Counted from the stretch's first letter, positions 12,668-26,063 are shown. The stretch: DNA of 64,000 nt from Halictus rubicundus (GCF_050948215.1 NW_027488628.1:248001-312000); one strand, 5' to 3'. The notes: generated by a model from the sequence alone, not told the origin. Numbers and translations: made by a program.

Positions 12668-15600
12668 TCGGATAGAGGATAGGATAGGTGATTGGATAGG
12701 ATAGAGGATAGGATAGGATAGAGGATAGGATACTATAGAGGATAGGATAGGATAGAGGATAGGATAGGATAGAAGATAGGATAGGATAGAGGATAGGATA
12801 GGATAGAGGATAGGATAGGGGATTCGTTGGATAGAGGATAGGATAGGGGATTCGTTGGATAGAGGATAGGATAGGATAGAGGATAGGATAGGATAGCGGA
12901 TAGTATAGGATAGAGTATAGAATAGGATAAAGGATAGGATAGGATATAGATGATAGGATAGGATTGAGGATAGGATACGATAGAGGATACGATAGGATAG
13001 AGGAAAGGATAGGGGATTGGATAGGATAGAGGACAGGAGACGATAGAAGATAGGATAGGATAGAGGATAGGATAGGAGAGAGGATAGGATAGGATAGAGG
13101 ATAGGATAGGATAGAGGATAGGATAGGATAGAGGATAGGATAGGATAGGAAAGAGGTAAGGATAGGGGATTGGATAGGACAGAGGATACGATAGGATAGA
13201 GGATAGGATCGGATAGAGGATAGGATAGGTGATTGGATAGGATAGAGGATAGGATAGGATAGAGGATAGGATACTATAGAGGATAGGATAGGATAGAGGA
13301 CAGGATAGGATAGAAGATAGGATAGGATAGAGGATAGGATAGGATAGAGGATAGGATAGGATAGAGGATAGGATAGGATAGAGGATAGGATAAGATAGAG
13401 GATAGGATAGGATATAGGATATTATAGGATACAGGATAGGATAGGATAGAGGGTAGGGTAGGATAGAGGATGGGATAGGATAGAGGATGGGATAGGAGAG
13501 AGGATACGATAGGATAGAGGATAGGATAGGGTACAGGATATTATAGGATACAGGATAGGATAGGATAGAGAATACGACAGGATAGAGGATATTATAGGAT
13601 AGAGGATAGGACAGGATAGAGGATAGGATAGAGGATTTGATAGGATAGAGGACATTATAGTACAGAGGATTGGATAGGATAGAGGATAGGATAGGATAGA
13701 GGATAGGATAGGATGGAGGATAGGATAGGATAGAGGATAGGATAGGATAGAGGATAGGATAGGATAGGATATAGGATATTATAGGATACAGGATAGGATA
13801 GGATAGAGGGTAGGGTAGGATAGAGGATGGGATAGGATAGAGTATAGAATAGGATAAAGGATAGGATAGGATAGAGGATAGGATAGGTGATTGGATAGGA
13901 TAGAGTATTGGATCGGATAGAATATAGGATAGGTGATTGGATAGGATAGAGGATAGGATAGGATAGAGGATAGGATACTATAGATGATAGGATAGGATTG
14001 AGGATAGGGTAGGATAGAAGATAGGTTAGGATAGAGGATAGGATAGGATAGAGGATAGGATAGAGGATAGGATAGGATAGAGGATAGGATAGGATAGAGG
14101 ATAGGATAGGATAGAGGATAGGATAGGATAGAGGATAGGATAGGATAGAGGATAGGATAGGATATAGGATATTATAGGATACAGGATAGGATAGGATAGA
14201 GGGTAGGGTAGGATAGAGGATGGGATAGGATAGAGGATGGGATAGGATAGAGGATACGATAGGATAGAGGATTGGATAGGGTACAGGATATTATAGGATA
14301 GAGGATAGGATAGGATAGAGAATACGACAGGATAGAGGATAGGATAGGATAGAGGATAGGACAGGATAGATGATAGGATAGAGGATTTCATAGGATAGAG
14401 GACATTATAGTACAGAGGATTGGATAGGATAGAGGATAGGATAGGATAGAGGATAGGATAGGATAGAGGATAGGATAGGATGGAGGATATGATAGGATAG
14501 AGGATAGGATAGGATAGGATATAGGATATTATAGGATACAGGATAGGATAGGATAGAGGATACGATAGGATAGCGGATAGGATAGGATAGAGTATAGAAT
14601 AGGATAAAGGATAGGATAGGATAGAGGATAGGATAGGTGATTGGATAGGATAGAGTATAGGATCGGATAGAATATAGGATAGGTGATTGGATAGGATAGA
14701 AGATAGGATAAGATAGAGGATAGGATAGGATAGAGGATAGGATATAATAGAGTATAGGATCCGATAGAGGATAGGATAGGGGATTGGATAGGACAGAGGA
14801 TACGATAGGATAGAGGATAGGATCGGATAGAGGATAGGATAGGTGATTGGATAGGATAGAGGATAGGATAGGATAGAGGATAGGATACTATAGAGGATAG
14901 GATAGGATAGAGGATAGGATAGGATAGAGTATAGAATAGGATAAAGATAGGATAGGATAGAAGATAGGATAGGATAGAGGATAGGATAGGATAGTGGATA
15001 GGATAGGATAGAGGATAGGATAGGATAGAGGATAGGATAGGATATAGGATATTATAGGATACAGGATAGGATAGGATAGAGGGTAGGGTAGGATAGAGGA
15101 TGGGATAGGATAGAGGATGGGATAGGATAGAGGATACGATAGGATAGAGGATTGGATAGGGTACAGGATATTATAGGATAGAGGATAGGATAGGATAGAG
15201 AATAGGACAGGATAAAGCATAGGATAGAGGACATTATAGAACAGAGGATATTATAGAACAGAGGATTGGATAGGATAGAGGATAGGATAGGATAGAGGAT
15301 AGGATAGGATAGAGGATAGGATAGGATGGAGGTTAGGATAGGATAGAGGATAGGATAGGATAGGGGATAGGATACGATATAGGATAGGGTAGGATAGAGG
15401 ATAGGATCGGATAGAGGATAGAGGATATTATAGGATAGAGAATAGTATAGGATAGAGGATTGGAGAGGTGATAGGATACGATAGAGGATAAGATATGATA
15501 GAGAATAGGATATGTTAGAGGATAGGATAGGGGATTAGTTATTGTAGGGGATAGGATACGATAGAAGATAGCATAGGATAGAGGATAGGATAGAGAATAG

Positions 15601-16192
15601 GATAGGATAGAGGATAGGATAGGATAGAGGACAGGAGACGATAGAGGATAGAATAGGATAGAGGATAGGATAGAGAATAGGATCGGATAGAGGATACGAT
15701 AGGGGATTGTATAGGATAGAGGACAGGAGACGATAGAGGATAGAATAGGATAGAGGATAGGATATAGAATAGGATAGGATAGAGGATACGATAGGATAGG
15801 ATAGAGTATAGAATAGGATAGAGGATAGGATACGATAGAGGATAGGATAGGATAGAGGATAGGATAGGATAGAGGATAGGATAAAATAGAGGATAGGATA
15901 GGATAGAGGATAGGATAGGATAGAGGATAGCATAGAGAATAGGATCGGATAGAGGATAGGATAGGGGATTGGATAGGATAGAGGGCAGGAGACGATAGAG
16001 GATAGAATAGGATAGAGGATAGGATGGAGAATAGGATAGGATAGAGGATACGATAGGATAGGATAGAGTATAGAATAGGATAGAGGATAGGATAAGATAG
16101 AGGATATGATAGGATAGAGGATAGGATAGGATACAGGATAGGATAGGATGGAGTATAGGATATAGGATTGGATAGGATAGAGGATAGGATAG
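10570..16192. repeat. 5.6-kb higher-order repeat, copy 1
   Basis: Duplicated directly downstream at 16,193-21,815 with a 5,623-bp offset. Anchors are GATATAATAGAGTATAGG at 10,582 and 16,205, AGAGGAAAGG at 10,771 and 16,394, and GACATTATAGTACAG at 13,651 and 19,274. This copy carries one additional 17-bp unit near 14,140-14,160 and lacks one unit that the second copy has near 19,321, so the offset shifts by 17 and then returns. It contains the tail of the 3.6-kb unit followed by about 3.5 kb not seen further left. Confidence 0.92.
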
Positions 16193-19100
16193 GATAGAGG
16201 ATAGGATATAATAGAGTATAGGATCCGATAGAGGATAGGATAGGGGATTCGTTGGATAGTGGATAGGATAGGATAGAGGATAGGATAGGATAGCGGATAG
16301 TATAGTATAGAGTATAGAACAGGATAAAGGATAGGATAGGATAGATGATAGGATAGGATTGAGGATAGGATAGGATAGAGGATACGATAGGATAGAGGAA
16401 AGGATAGGGGATTGGATAGGATAGAGGACAGGAGACGATAGAAGATAGGATAGGATAGAGGATAGGATAGGAGAGAGGATAGGATAGGATAGAGGATAGG
16501 ATAGGATGGAGGATAGGATAGGATAGGAAAGAGGTAAGGATAGGGGATTGGATAGGACAGAGGATACGATAGGATAGAGGATAGGATCGGATAGAGGATA
16601 GGATAGGTGATTGGATAGGATAGAGGATAGGATAGGATAGAGGATAGGATACTATAGAGGATAGGATAGGATAGAGGATAGGATAGGATAGAAGATAGGA
16701 TAGGATAGAGGATAGGATAGATAGAGGATAGGATAGGATAGAGGATAGGATAGGATAGAGGATAGGATAAGATAGAGGATAGGATAGGATATAGGATATT
16801 ATAGGATACAGGATAGGATAGGATAGAGGGTAGGGTAGGATAGAGGATGGGATAGGATAGAGGATGGGATAGGAGAGAGGATACGATAGGATAGTGGATA
16901 GGATAGGGTAGAGGATAGTATAGGATAGAGTATAGAATAGGTCTAAAGGATAGGATAGGATAGAGGATAGGATAGGATTGAGGATAGGATAGGATAGAGG
17001 ATACGATAGGATAGAGGAAAGGATAGGGGATTGGATAGGATAGAGGACAGGAGACGATAGAAGATAGGATAGGATAGAGGATAGGATAGGAGAGAGGATA
17101 GGATAGGATAGAGGATAGGATAGGATAGCGGATAGTATAGGATACAGTATAGAATAGGATAGAGTATAGAATAGGATAAAGGATAGGATAGGATAGATGA
17201 TAGGATAGGATTGAGGATAGGATAGGATAGAGGATACGATAGGATAGAGGAAAGGATAGGGGATTGGATAGGATAGAGGACAGGAGACGATAGAAGATAG
17301 GATAGGATAGAGGATAGGATAGGAGAGAGGATAGGATAGGATAGAGGGTAGGATAGGATGGAGGATAGGATAGGATAGAGGATAGGATAGGATAGAGGAT
17401 AGGATAGGATAGGATATAGGATATTATACGATACAGGATAGGATAGGATAGAGTTTAGGGTAGGATAGAGGATGGGATAGGATAGAGTATAGAATAGGAT
17501 AAAGGATAGGATAGGATAGAGGATAGGATAGGTGATTGGATAGGATAGAGTATAGGATCGGATAGAATATAGGATAGGTGATTGGATAGGATAGAAGATA
17601 GGATAAGATAGAGGATAGGATAGGATAGAGGATAGGATATAATAGAGTATAGGATCCGATAGAGGATAGGATAGGGGATTGGATAGGACAGAGTATACGA
17701 TAGGATAGAAGATAGGATAGGATAGTGGATAGGATAGGATATAGGATATTATAGGATACAGGATAGGATAGGATAGAGGGTAGGGTAGGATAGAGGATGG
17801 GATAGGATAGAGGATGGGATAGGATAGAGGATACGATAGGATAGAGGATTGGATAGGGTACAGGATATTATAGGATAGAGGATAGGATAGGATAGAGAAT
17901 AGGACAGGATAAAGCATAGGATAGGATAGAGGATAGGACAGGATAGAGGATAGGATAGGTGATTGGATAGGATATAGTATAGGATCGGATAGAATATAGG
18001 ATAAGTGATTGGATAGGATAGAGGATAGGATAAGATAGAGGATAGGATAGGATAGAGGATAGGATATAATAGAGGATAGGATAGGATATAGGGTAGGATA
18101 GGATAGTGGTTAGGATAGGATTGAGGATAGGATAAGATAGAGGATAGGATAGCATAGAGGATAGGATAGGATTGAAGATAGGATATGATAGAGGAAATGA
18201 TAGGATAGAGGATACGATATTATAGAGGATAGGATAGGATAGGATAGAGGATAGGATAGGATGGAGGATAGGATAGGATAGAGGATAGGATCGGATAGAG
18301 GATAGGATAGGTGATTGGATAGGATAGAGGATAGGATAGGATAGAGGATAGGATACTATAGAGGATAGGATAGGATAGAGGATAGGATAGGATAGAAGAT
18401 AGGATAGGATAGAGGATAGGATAGGATAGAGGATAGGATAGGGGATTCGTTGGATAGAGGATAGGATAGGGGATTCGTTGGATAGAGGATAGGATAGGAT
18501 AGAGGATAGGATAGGATAGCGGATAGTATAGGATAGAGTATAGAATAGGATAAAGGATAGGATAGGATATAGATGATAGGATAGGATTGAGGATAGGATA
18601 CGATAGAGGATACGATAGGATAGAGGAAAGGATAGGGGATTGGATAGGATAGAGGACAGGAGACGATAGAAGATAGGATAGGATAGAGGATAGGATAGGA
18701 GAGAGGATAGGATAGGATAGAGGATAGGATAGGATAGAGGATAGGATAGGATAGAGGATAGGATAGGATAGGAAAGAGGTAAGGATAGGGGATTGGATAG
18801 GACAGAGGATACGATAGGATAGAGGATAGGATCGGATAGAGGATAGGATAGGTGATTGGATAGGATAGAGGATAGGATAGGATAGAGGATAGGATACTAT
18901 AGAGGATAGGATAGGATAGAGGATAGGATAGGATAGAAGATAGGATAGGATAGAGGATAGGATAGGATAGAGGATAGGATAGGATAGAGGATAGGATAGG
19001 ATAGAGGATAGGATAAGATAGAGGATAGGATAGGATATAGGATATTATAGGATACAGGATAGGATAGGATAGAGGGTAGGGTAGGATAGAGGATGGGATA

Positions 19101-21815
19101 GGATAGAGGATGGGATAGGAGAGAGGATACGATAGGATAGAGGATAGGATAGGGTACAGGATATTATAGGATACAGGATAGGATAGGATAGAGAATACGA
19201 CAGGATAGAGGATATTATAGGATAGAGGATAGGACAGGATAGAGGATAGGATAGAGGATTTGATAGGATAGAGGACATTATAGTACAGAGGATTGGATAG
19301 GATAGAGGATAGGATAGGATAGATTATAGGATAGGATAGAGGATAGGATAGGATGGAGGATAGGATAGGATAGAGGATAGGATAGGATAGAGGATAGGAT
19401 AGGATAGGATATAGGATATTATAGGATACAGGATAGGATAGGATAGAGGGTAGGGTAGGATAGAGGATGGGATAGGATAGAGTATAGAATAGGATAAAGG
19501 ATAGGATAGGATAGAGGATAGGATAGGTGATTGGATAGGATAGAGTATTGGATCGGATAGAATATAGGATAGGTGATTGGATAGGATAGAGGATAGGATA
19601 GGATAGAGGATAGGATACTATAGATGATAGGATAGGATTGAGGATAGGGTAGGATAGAAGATAGGTTAGGATAGAGGATAGGATAGGATAGAGGATAGGA
19701 TAGAGGATAGGATAGGATAGAGGATAGGATAGGATAGAGGATAGGATAGGATAGAGGATAGGATAGGATAGAGGATAGGATAGGATATAGGATATTATAG
19801 GATACAGGATAGGATAGGATAGAGGGTAGGGTAGGATAGAGGATGGGATAGGATAGAGGATGGGATAGGATAGAGGATACGATAGGATAGAGGATTGGAT
19901 AGGGTACAGGATATTATAGGATAGAGGATAGGATAGGATAGAGAATACGACAGGATAGAGGATAGGATAGGATAGAGGATAGGACAGGATAGATGATAGG
20001 ATAGAGGATTTCATAGGATAGAGGACATTATAGTACAGAGGATTGGATAGGATAGAGGATAGGATAGGATAGAGGATAGGATAGGATAGAGGATAGGATA
20101 GGATGGAGGATATGATAGGATAGAGGATAGGATAGGATAGGATATAGGATATTATAGGATACAGGATAGGATAGGATAGAGGATACGATAGGATAGCGGA
20201 TAGGATAGGATAGAGTATAGAATAGGATAAAGGATAGGATAGGATAGAGGATAGGATAGGTGATTGGATAGGATAGAGTATAGGATCGGATAGAATATAG
20301 GATAGGTGATTGGATAGGATAGAAGATAGGATAAGATAGAGGATAGGATAGGATAGAGGATAGGATATAATAGAGTATAGGATCCGATAGAGGATAGGAT
20401 AGGGGATTGGATAGGACAGAGGATACGATAGGATAGAGGATAGGATCGGATAGAGGATAGGATAGGTGATTGGATAGGATAGAGGATAGGATAGGATAGA
20501 GGATAGGATACTATAGAGGATAGGATAGGATAGAGGATAGGATAGGATAGAGTATAGAATAGGATAAAGATAGGATAGGATAGAAGATAGGATAGGATAG
20601 AGGATAGGATAGGATAGTGGATAGGATAGGATAGAGGATAGGATAGGATAGAGGATAGGATAGGATATAGGATATTATAGGATACAGGATAGGATAGGAT
20701 AGAGGGTAGGGTAGGATAGAGGATGGGATAGGATAGAGGATGGGATAGGATAGAGGATACGATAGGATAGAGGATTGGATAGGGTACAGGATATTATAGG
20801 ATAGAGGATAGGATAGGATAGAGAATAGGACAGGATAAAGCATAGGATAGAGGACATTATAGAACAGAGGATATTATAGAACAGAGGATTGGATAGGATA
20901 GAGGATAGGATAGGATAGAGGATAGGATAGGATAGAGGATAGGATAGGATGGAGGTTAGGATAGGATAGAGGATAGGATAGGATAGGGGATAGGATACGA
21001 TATAGGATAGGGTAGGATAGAGGATAGGATCGGATAGAGGATAGAGGATATTATAGGATAGAGAATAGTATAGGATAGAGGATTGGAGAGGTGATAGGAT
21101 ACGATAGAGGATAAGATATGATAGAGAATAGGATATGTTAGAGGATAGGATAGGGGATTAGATATTGTAGGGGATAGGATACGATAGAAGATAGCATAGG
21201 ATAGAGGATAGGATAGAGAATAGGATAGGATAGAGGATAGGATAGGATAGAGGACAGGAGACGATAGAGGATAGAATAGGATAGAGGATAGGATAGAGAA
21301 TAGGATCGGATAGAGGATACGATAGGGGATTGTATAGGATAGAGGACAGGAGACGATAGAGGATAGAATAGGATAGAGGATAGGATATAGAATAGGATAG
21401 GATAGAGGATACGATAGGATAGGATAGAGTATAGAATAGGATAGAGGATAGGATACGATAGAGGATAGGATAGGATAGAGGATAGGATAGGATAGAGGAT
21501 AGGATAAAATAGAGGATAGGATAGGATAGAGGATAGGATAGGATAGAGGATAGCATAGAGAATAGGATCGGATAGAGGATAGGATAGGGGATTGGATAGG
21601 ATAGAGGGCAGGAGACGATAGAGGATAGAATAGGATAGAGGATAGGATGGAGAATAGGATAGGATAGAGGATACGATAGGATAGGATAGAGTATAGAATA
21701 GGATAGAGGATAGGATAAGATAGAGGATATGATAGGATAGAGGATAGGATAGGATACAGGATAGGATAGGATGGAGTATAGGATATAGGATTGGATAGGA
21801 TAGAGGATAGGATAG
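16193..21815. repeat. 5.6-kb higher-order repeat, copy 2
   Basis: Tandem copy of 10,570-16,192 in the same landmark order. The sequences of 13,422-13,655 and 19,045-19,278, of 14,888-15,220 and 20,511-20,843, and of 15,535-15,933 and 21,158-21,556 are the same or nearly so at the 5,623-bp offset. A 17-bp insertion that includes a TTATAGG variant is unique to this copy near 19,321-19,337. The junction on both sides carries GAGTATAGGATATAGGATT, the landmark that also opens the smaller duplications to the right. Confidence 0.92.
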
Positions 21816-21955
21816 GATAGAGGATAGGATAGGATAGAGGATAGGATAGGATAGAGGATAGGATAGGATAGAGGATAGGATAGGATAGAGGATAGGATAG
21901 GATAGAGAATAGGATATGGTATAAGATATTATAGGATAGAGGATACGATATTATA
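21816..21955. repeat. Short satellite segment between duplication end and perfect run
   Basis: Mostly consensus 17-bp units, broken by one diverged patch (about 21,906-21,955) with GGTATAAG, GATATTATAGG and GATACGATATTATAG. The last of these is also the landmark at about 8,967, 12,590, 18,212, 23,660 and 24,418. No gene is visible. Confidence 0.8.
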
Positions 21956-22278
21956 GAGGATAGGATAGGATAGAGGATAGGATAGGATAGAGGATAGGAT
22001 AGGATAGAGGATAGGATAGGATAGAGGATAGGATAGGATAGAGGATAGGATAGGATAGAGGATAGGATAGGATAGAGGATAGGATAGGATAGAGGATAGG
22101 ATAGGATAGAGGATAGGATAGGATAGAGGATAGGATAGGATAGAGGATAGGATAGGATAGAGGATAGGATAGGATAGAGGATAGGATAGGATAGAGGATA
22201 GGATAGGATAGAGGATAGGATAGGATAGAGGATAGGATAGGATAGAGGATAGGATAGGATAGAGGATAGGATAGGATA
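21956..22278. repeat. 19 consecutive perfect 17-bp consensus units
   Basis: Reading unit by unit, all 19 units (323 bp) are exactly GAGGATAGGATAGGATA with no substitution or length change. The run ends where the next unit changes to GAGTATAGG at 22,279. This is the longest perfect stretch I noticed; elsewhere a variant usually appears within a few units. It defines the consensus unit and lies just to the right of the 5.6-kb duplication. Confidence 0.95.
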
Positions 22279-22659
22279 GAGTATAGGATATAGGATTGGA
22301 TAGGATAGAGGATAGGATACGATAGAGGATAGGGTAGGATAGGGGATAGGATAGGATAGAGGATAGGATAGGATAGAGGATAGGATAGGATAGAGGATAG
22401 GATAGAGAATAGGACAGGATAGAGGATAGGATAGGATAGGATAGAGGATAGGATAGGATAGAGGATAGGATAGAGAATAGGATAGGATAGAGGATATGAT
22501 AGGATACAGGATAGGATAGGATAGAGGATAGGATATAGAATAGGATAGGATAGAGGATACGATAGGAGAGGATAGAGTATAGAATAGGATAGAGGATAGG
22601 ATACGATAGAGGATAGGATAGGATAGAGGATAGGATAGGATAGAGGATAGGATAGGATA
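22279..22659. repeat. 381-bp tandem duplication, copy 1
   Basis: Begins with GAGTATAGGATATAGGATT and is repeated at once at a 381-bp offset (GTATAGG at 22,281 and 22,662; GATAGAGAATAGGACAGG at 22,401 and 22,782). Seven of its landmarks also occur near 15,990-16,160, so it derives from the same module as the end of the 5.6-kb unit. Confidence 0.85.
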
Positions 22660-23040
22660 GAGTATAGGATATAGGATTGGATAGGATAGAGGATAGGATA
22701 CGATAGAGGATAGGGTAGGATAGGGGATAGGATAGGATACAGGATAGGATAGGTTAGAGGATAGGATAGGATAGAGGATAGGATAGAGAATAGGACAGGA
22801 TAGAGGATAGGATAGGATGGGATACAGGATAGGATAGGATAGAGGATAGGATATAGAATAGGATAGGATAGAGGATACGATAGGATAGGATAGAGGATAG
22901 GATATAGAATAGGATAGGATAGAGGATACGATAGGATAGGATAGAGTATAGAATAGGATAGAGGATAGGATACGATAGAGGATAGGATAGGATAGAGGAT
23001 AGGATAGGATAGAGGATAGGATAGGATGGAGTATAGGATA
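22660..23040. repeat. 381-bp tandem duplication, copy 2
   Basis: Second copy of 22,279-22,659, with small differences (GGATACAGG for GGATAGAGG, GGTTAGAGG for GGATAGAGG, and a rearranged right half in which a GATATAGAATAGG piece is repeated). Confidence 0.82.
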
Positions 23041-23406
23041 TAGGATTGGATAGGATAGAGGATAGGATAGGATAGAGGATAGGATCGGATAGAGGATAGG
23101 ATAGGGGATTGGATAGGATAGAGGACAGGAGACGATAGAGGATAGAATAGGATAGAGGATAGGATACGATAGAGGATAGGATAGAGGATAGGATAGGATA
23201 GAGGATAGGATAGGATGGAGTATAGGATATAGGATTGGATAGGATAGAGGATAGGATAGGATAGAGGATAGGATCGGATAGAGGATAGGATAGGGGATTG
23301 GATAGGATAGAGGACAGGAGACGATAGAGGATAGAATAGGATAGAGGATAGGATAGAGAATAGGATAGGATAGAGGATGCGATAGGATAGAGTATAGAAT
23401 AGGATA
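23041..23406. repeat. 189-bp tandem duplication (two copies)
   Basis: Starting at GAGTATAGGATATAGG (23,029), a 189-bp unit is repeated from 23,218. The offset is exact at TCGGATAG (23,085 and 23,274) and at the GACAGGAGACGATAG landmark. The second copy then continues into the longer series also seen at 15,990-16,160. No gene is visible. Confidence 0.85.
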
Positions 23407-24430
23407 GAGGATAGGATAAGATAGAGGATATGATAGGATAGAGGATAGGATAGGATAGAGGATAGGATAGGATGGAGTATAGGATATTGGATTTGATAGG
23501 ATAGAGTATAGGATACGACAGAGGATAGGGTAGGGTAGCGGATAGGATAGGATAGAGGATAGGATAGGATAGAGGATAGGATAGAATAGAGGATAGGATA
23601 GGATAGAGGATAGGATAGGATACAGAATAGGATAGGGTAGAAGATATTATAGGATAGAGGATACGATATTATAGAGGATAGGATAGGATAGAGGATAGGA
23701 TAGGATAGAGGATAGGATAGAGAATAGGATAGGATAGAGGATATGATAGGATACAGGATAGGATAGGGTAGAGGATGGGATCGGATAGAGGATAGGATAT
23801 AGGATTGGATAGGATAGAGTATAGGATACGAAAGAGGATAGGGTAGGATAGCGGATACGATAGGTTAGAGGATAGGATAGGATAGAGGATAGGATAGAGA
23901 ATAGGACAGGATAGAGGATAGGATAGGATAGGATAGAGGATAGGATAGGATAGAGGATAGGATAGGATAGAGGATAGGATTGAGAATAGGATAGGATAGA
24001 GGATATGAGAGGATACAGGATAGGATAGGATAGAGGATAGTATCGGATAGAGGATAGGATAGGGGATTGGATAGGATAGACGACAGGAGACGATAGAGGA
24101 TAGAATAGGATAGAGGATAGGATAGAGAATAGGATAGGATAGAGGATACGATAGGATAGGATAGAGTATAGAATAGGATAAAGGATAGGATAAGATAGAG
24201 GATAGGATAGGATAGAGGATAGGATAGGATAGAGGATAGGATAGGATAGAGGATAGGATAGGATAGAGGATAGGATAGGATGGAGTATAGGATATAGGAT
24301 TAGATAGGATAGAGGATAGGATACGATAGAGGATAGGGTAGGATAGCGGATAGGATAGGATAGAGTATAGACAAGGATAGAGGACAGGATAGGATAGAGG
24401 ATATTATAGGATAGAGGATACGATATTATA
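23407..24430. repeat. Rightmost part of domain A
   Basis: Satellite units with the last domain A landmarks: GAGTATAGGATATTGG near 23,479, GGGGATTGGATAGG with the GACAGGAGACG string near 24,060-24,090, and GATATTATAGG followed by GATACGATATTATAG at about 23,645 and 24,402. To the right of about 24,430 these landmarks stop and a different variant set begins. Confidence 0.75.
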
Positions 24431-25009
24431 GAGGATAGGATAGGATAGAGGATAGGATACGATAGAGGATAGGATAGGATAGAGGATGGGATAGGATAGA
24501 GGATAGGATGGGATAGAGGATAGGATAGGATAGATGGTAGGATACGATAGAGGATAGGATACGATAGAGGAGAGTATAGAGGATAGGAAAGGATAGACGA
24601 TAGGATAGGATAGAGGATAGGATTGGACAGCGGATGGGATAGGAGAGAGAATAGTATCTGATGTATGGTAGGATGCGATAGAGGATAGGATACTATAGAG
24701 TATAGGATGGGAAAGAGGGTAGGATAAGATAGAGGATAGGATAGGATAGAGGATAGTATAGGATGGAGGATAAGATGGGTTGGAGGACAGGATGGGATAG
24801 AGGATACGATAAGATAGAGGATAGGATAGGATTGAGGATAGGATATGATAGAGGATAGGATTGGATAGAGGATAGGATACAATAGAGGATAGGATAGGAT
24901 GGAGGATAGGATAGGATTGAGGATAGGATATGATAGAGGATAGGATTGGATAGAGGATAGTATACAATAGAGGATAGGATAGGATGGACGATAGGATGGG
25001 ATAGAGGAT
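24431..25009. repeat. Start of domain B satellite
   Basis: First stretch rich in domain B variants (GATGGGATAG, GATATGATAG, GGATGGAGG). It includes an isolated relative of the strongly diverged module at 24,623-24,690 (TTGGACAGCGG, then GAGAATAGTATC and GATGTATGGTAGGATGCG) that is otherwise found only at or to the right of 49,535. No gene is visible. Confidence 0.78.
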
Positions 25010-25536
25010 AGGATAGAATTGAGGATAGGATATGATAGAGGATAGGATTGGATAGAGGATAGGATACAATAGAGGATACGATAGGATGGAGGATAGGATT
25101 GGATAGAGGATAAGATGAGATAGAGGATAGGATAGGACAGAGGATAGGATATGATAGTGGATAGCTAAGGATGGACGATAGGATGGGATAGAGGATAGGA
25201 TAAGATTGATGATAGGATGGGATAGAGGATAGGATAGGAGGGAGGATAGGATAGGATGGAGGATAGGATGGGATAGAGGATACGATAAGATAGAGGATAG
25301 GATAGGATTGAGGATAGGATTGGATAGAGGGTAGAATAGGCTAGAGGATAGGATAGGATGGATGATAGGATGGGATAGAGGATAGGATAGGATACAGGAT
25401 AGGATAGGATGGAGGATAGGATGGAATAGAGGATAGGATAGGATAGAGGGTAGGATATGATAGAGGATAGGATAGGATACAGGATAGGATACGATAGAGG
25501 ATAGGATAGGATAGAGGATAGGACGAGATAGAGGAA
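25010..25536. repeat. 527-bp tandem duplication, copy 1
   Basis: Repeated at a 527-bp offset, exactly 31 units of 17 bp. Anchors are GATAGAATTGAGG at 25,012 and 25,539 and AGCTAAGGATGG at 25,163 and 25,690. The AGCTAAGG motif is rare in the array and makes the copies easy to align. Confidence 0.88.
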
Positions 25537-26063
25537 AGGATAGAATTGAGGATAGGATATGATAGAGGATAGGATTGGATAGAGGATACGATACAATAGA
25601 GGATACGATAGGATGGAGGATAGGATTGGATAGAGGATAAGATGAGATAGAGGATAGGATAGGACAGAGGATAGGATATGATAGTGGATAGCTAAGGATG
25701 GACGATAGGATGGGATAGAGGATAGGATAAGATTGATGATAGGATGGGATAGAGGATAGGATAGGAGGGAGGATAGGATAGGATGGAGGATAGGATGGGA
25801 TAGAGGATACGATAAGATAGAGGATAGGATAGGATTGAGGATAGGATTGGATAGAGGGTAGAATAGGCTAGAGGATAGGATAGGATGGATGATAGGATGG
25901 GATAGAGGATAGGATAGGATACAGGATAGGATAGGATGGAGGATAGGATGGAATAGAGGATAGGATAGGATAGATAGTAGGATATGATAGAGGATAGGAT
26001 AGGATACAGGATAGGATACGATAGAGGATAGGATAGGATAGAGGATAGGACGAGATAGAGGAA
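25537..26063. repeat. 527-bp tandem duplication, copy 2
   Basis: Second copy of 25,010-25,536. It is followed by a segment (to about 26,250) that, with the right half of this copy, is repeated again at about 27,230-27,690 at an offset of 1,387 rising to 1,436 (GAATAGGCTAG at 25,861 and 27,248; CGAGATAGAGG at 26,051 and 27,487; AAAGGTAGACG at 26,237 and 27,673). Confidence 0.86.
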
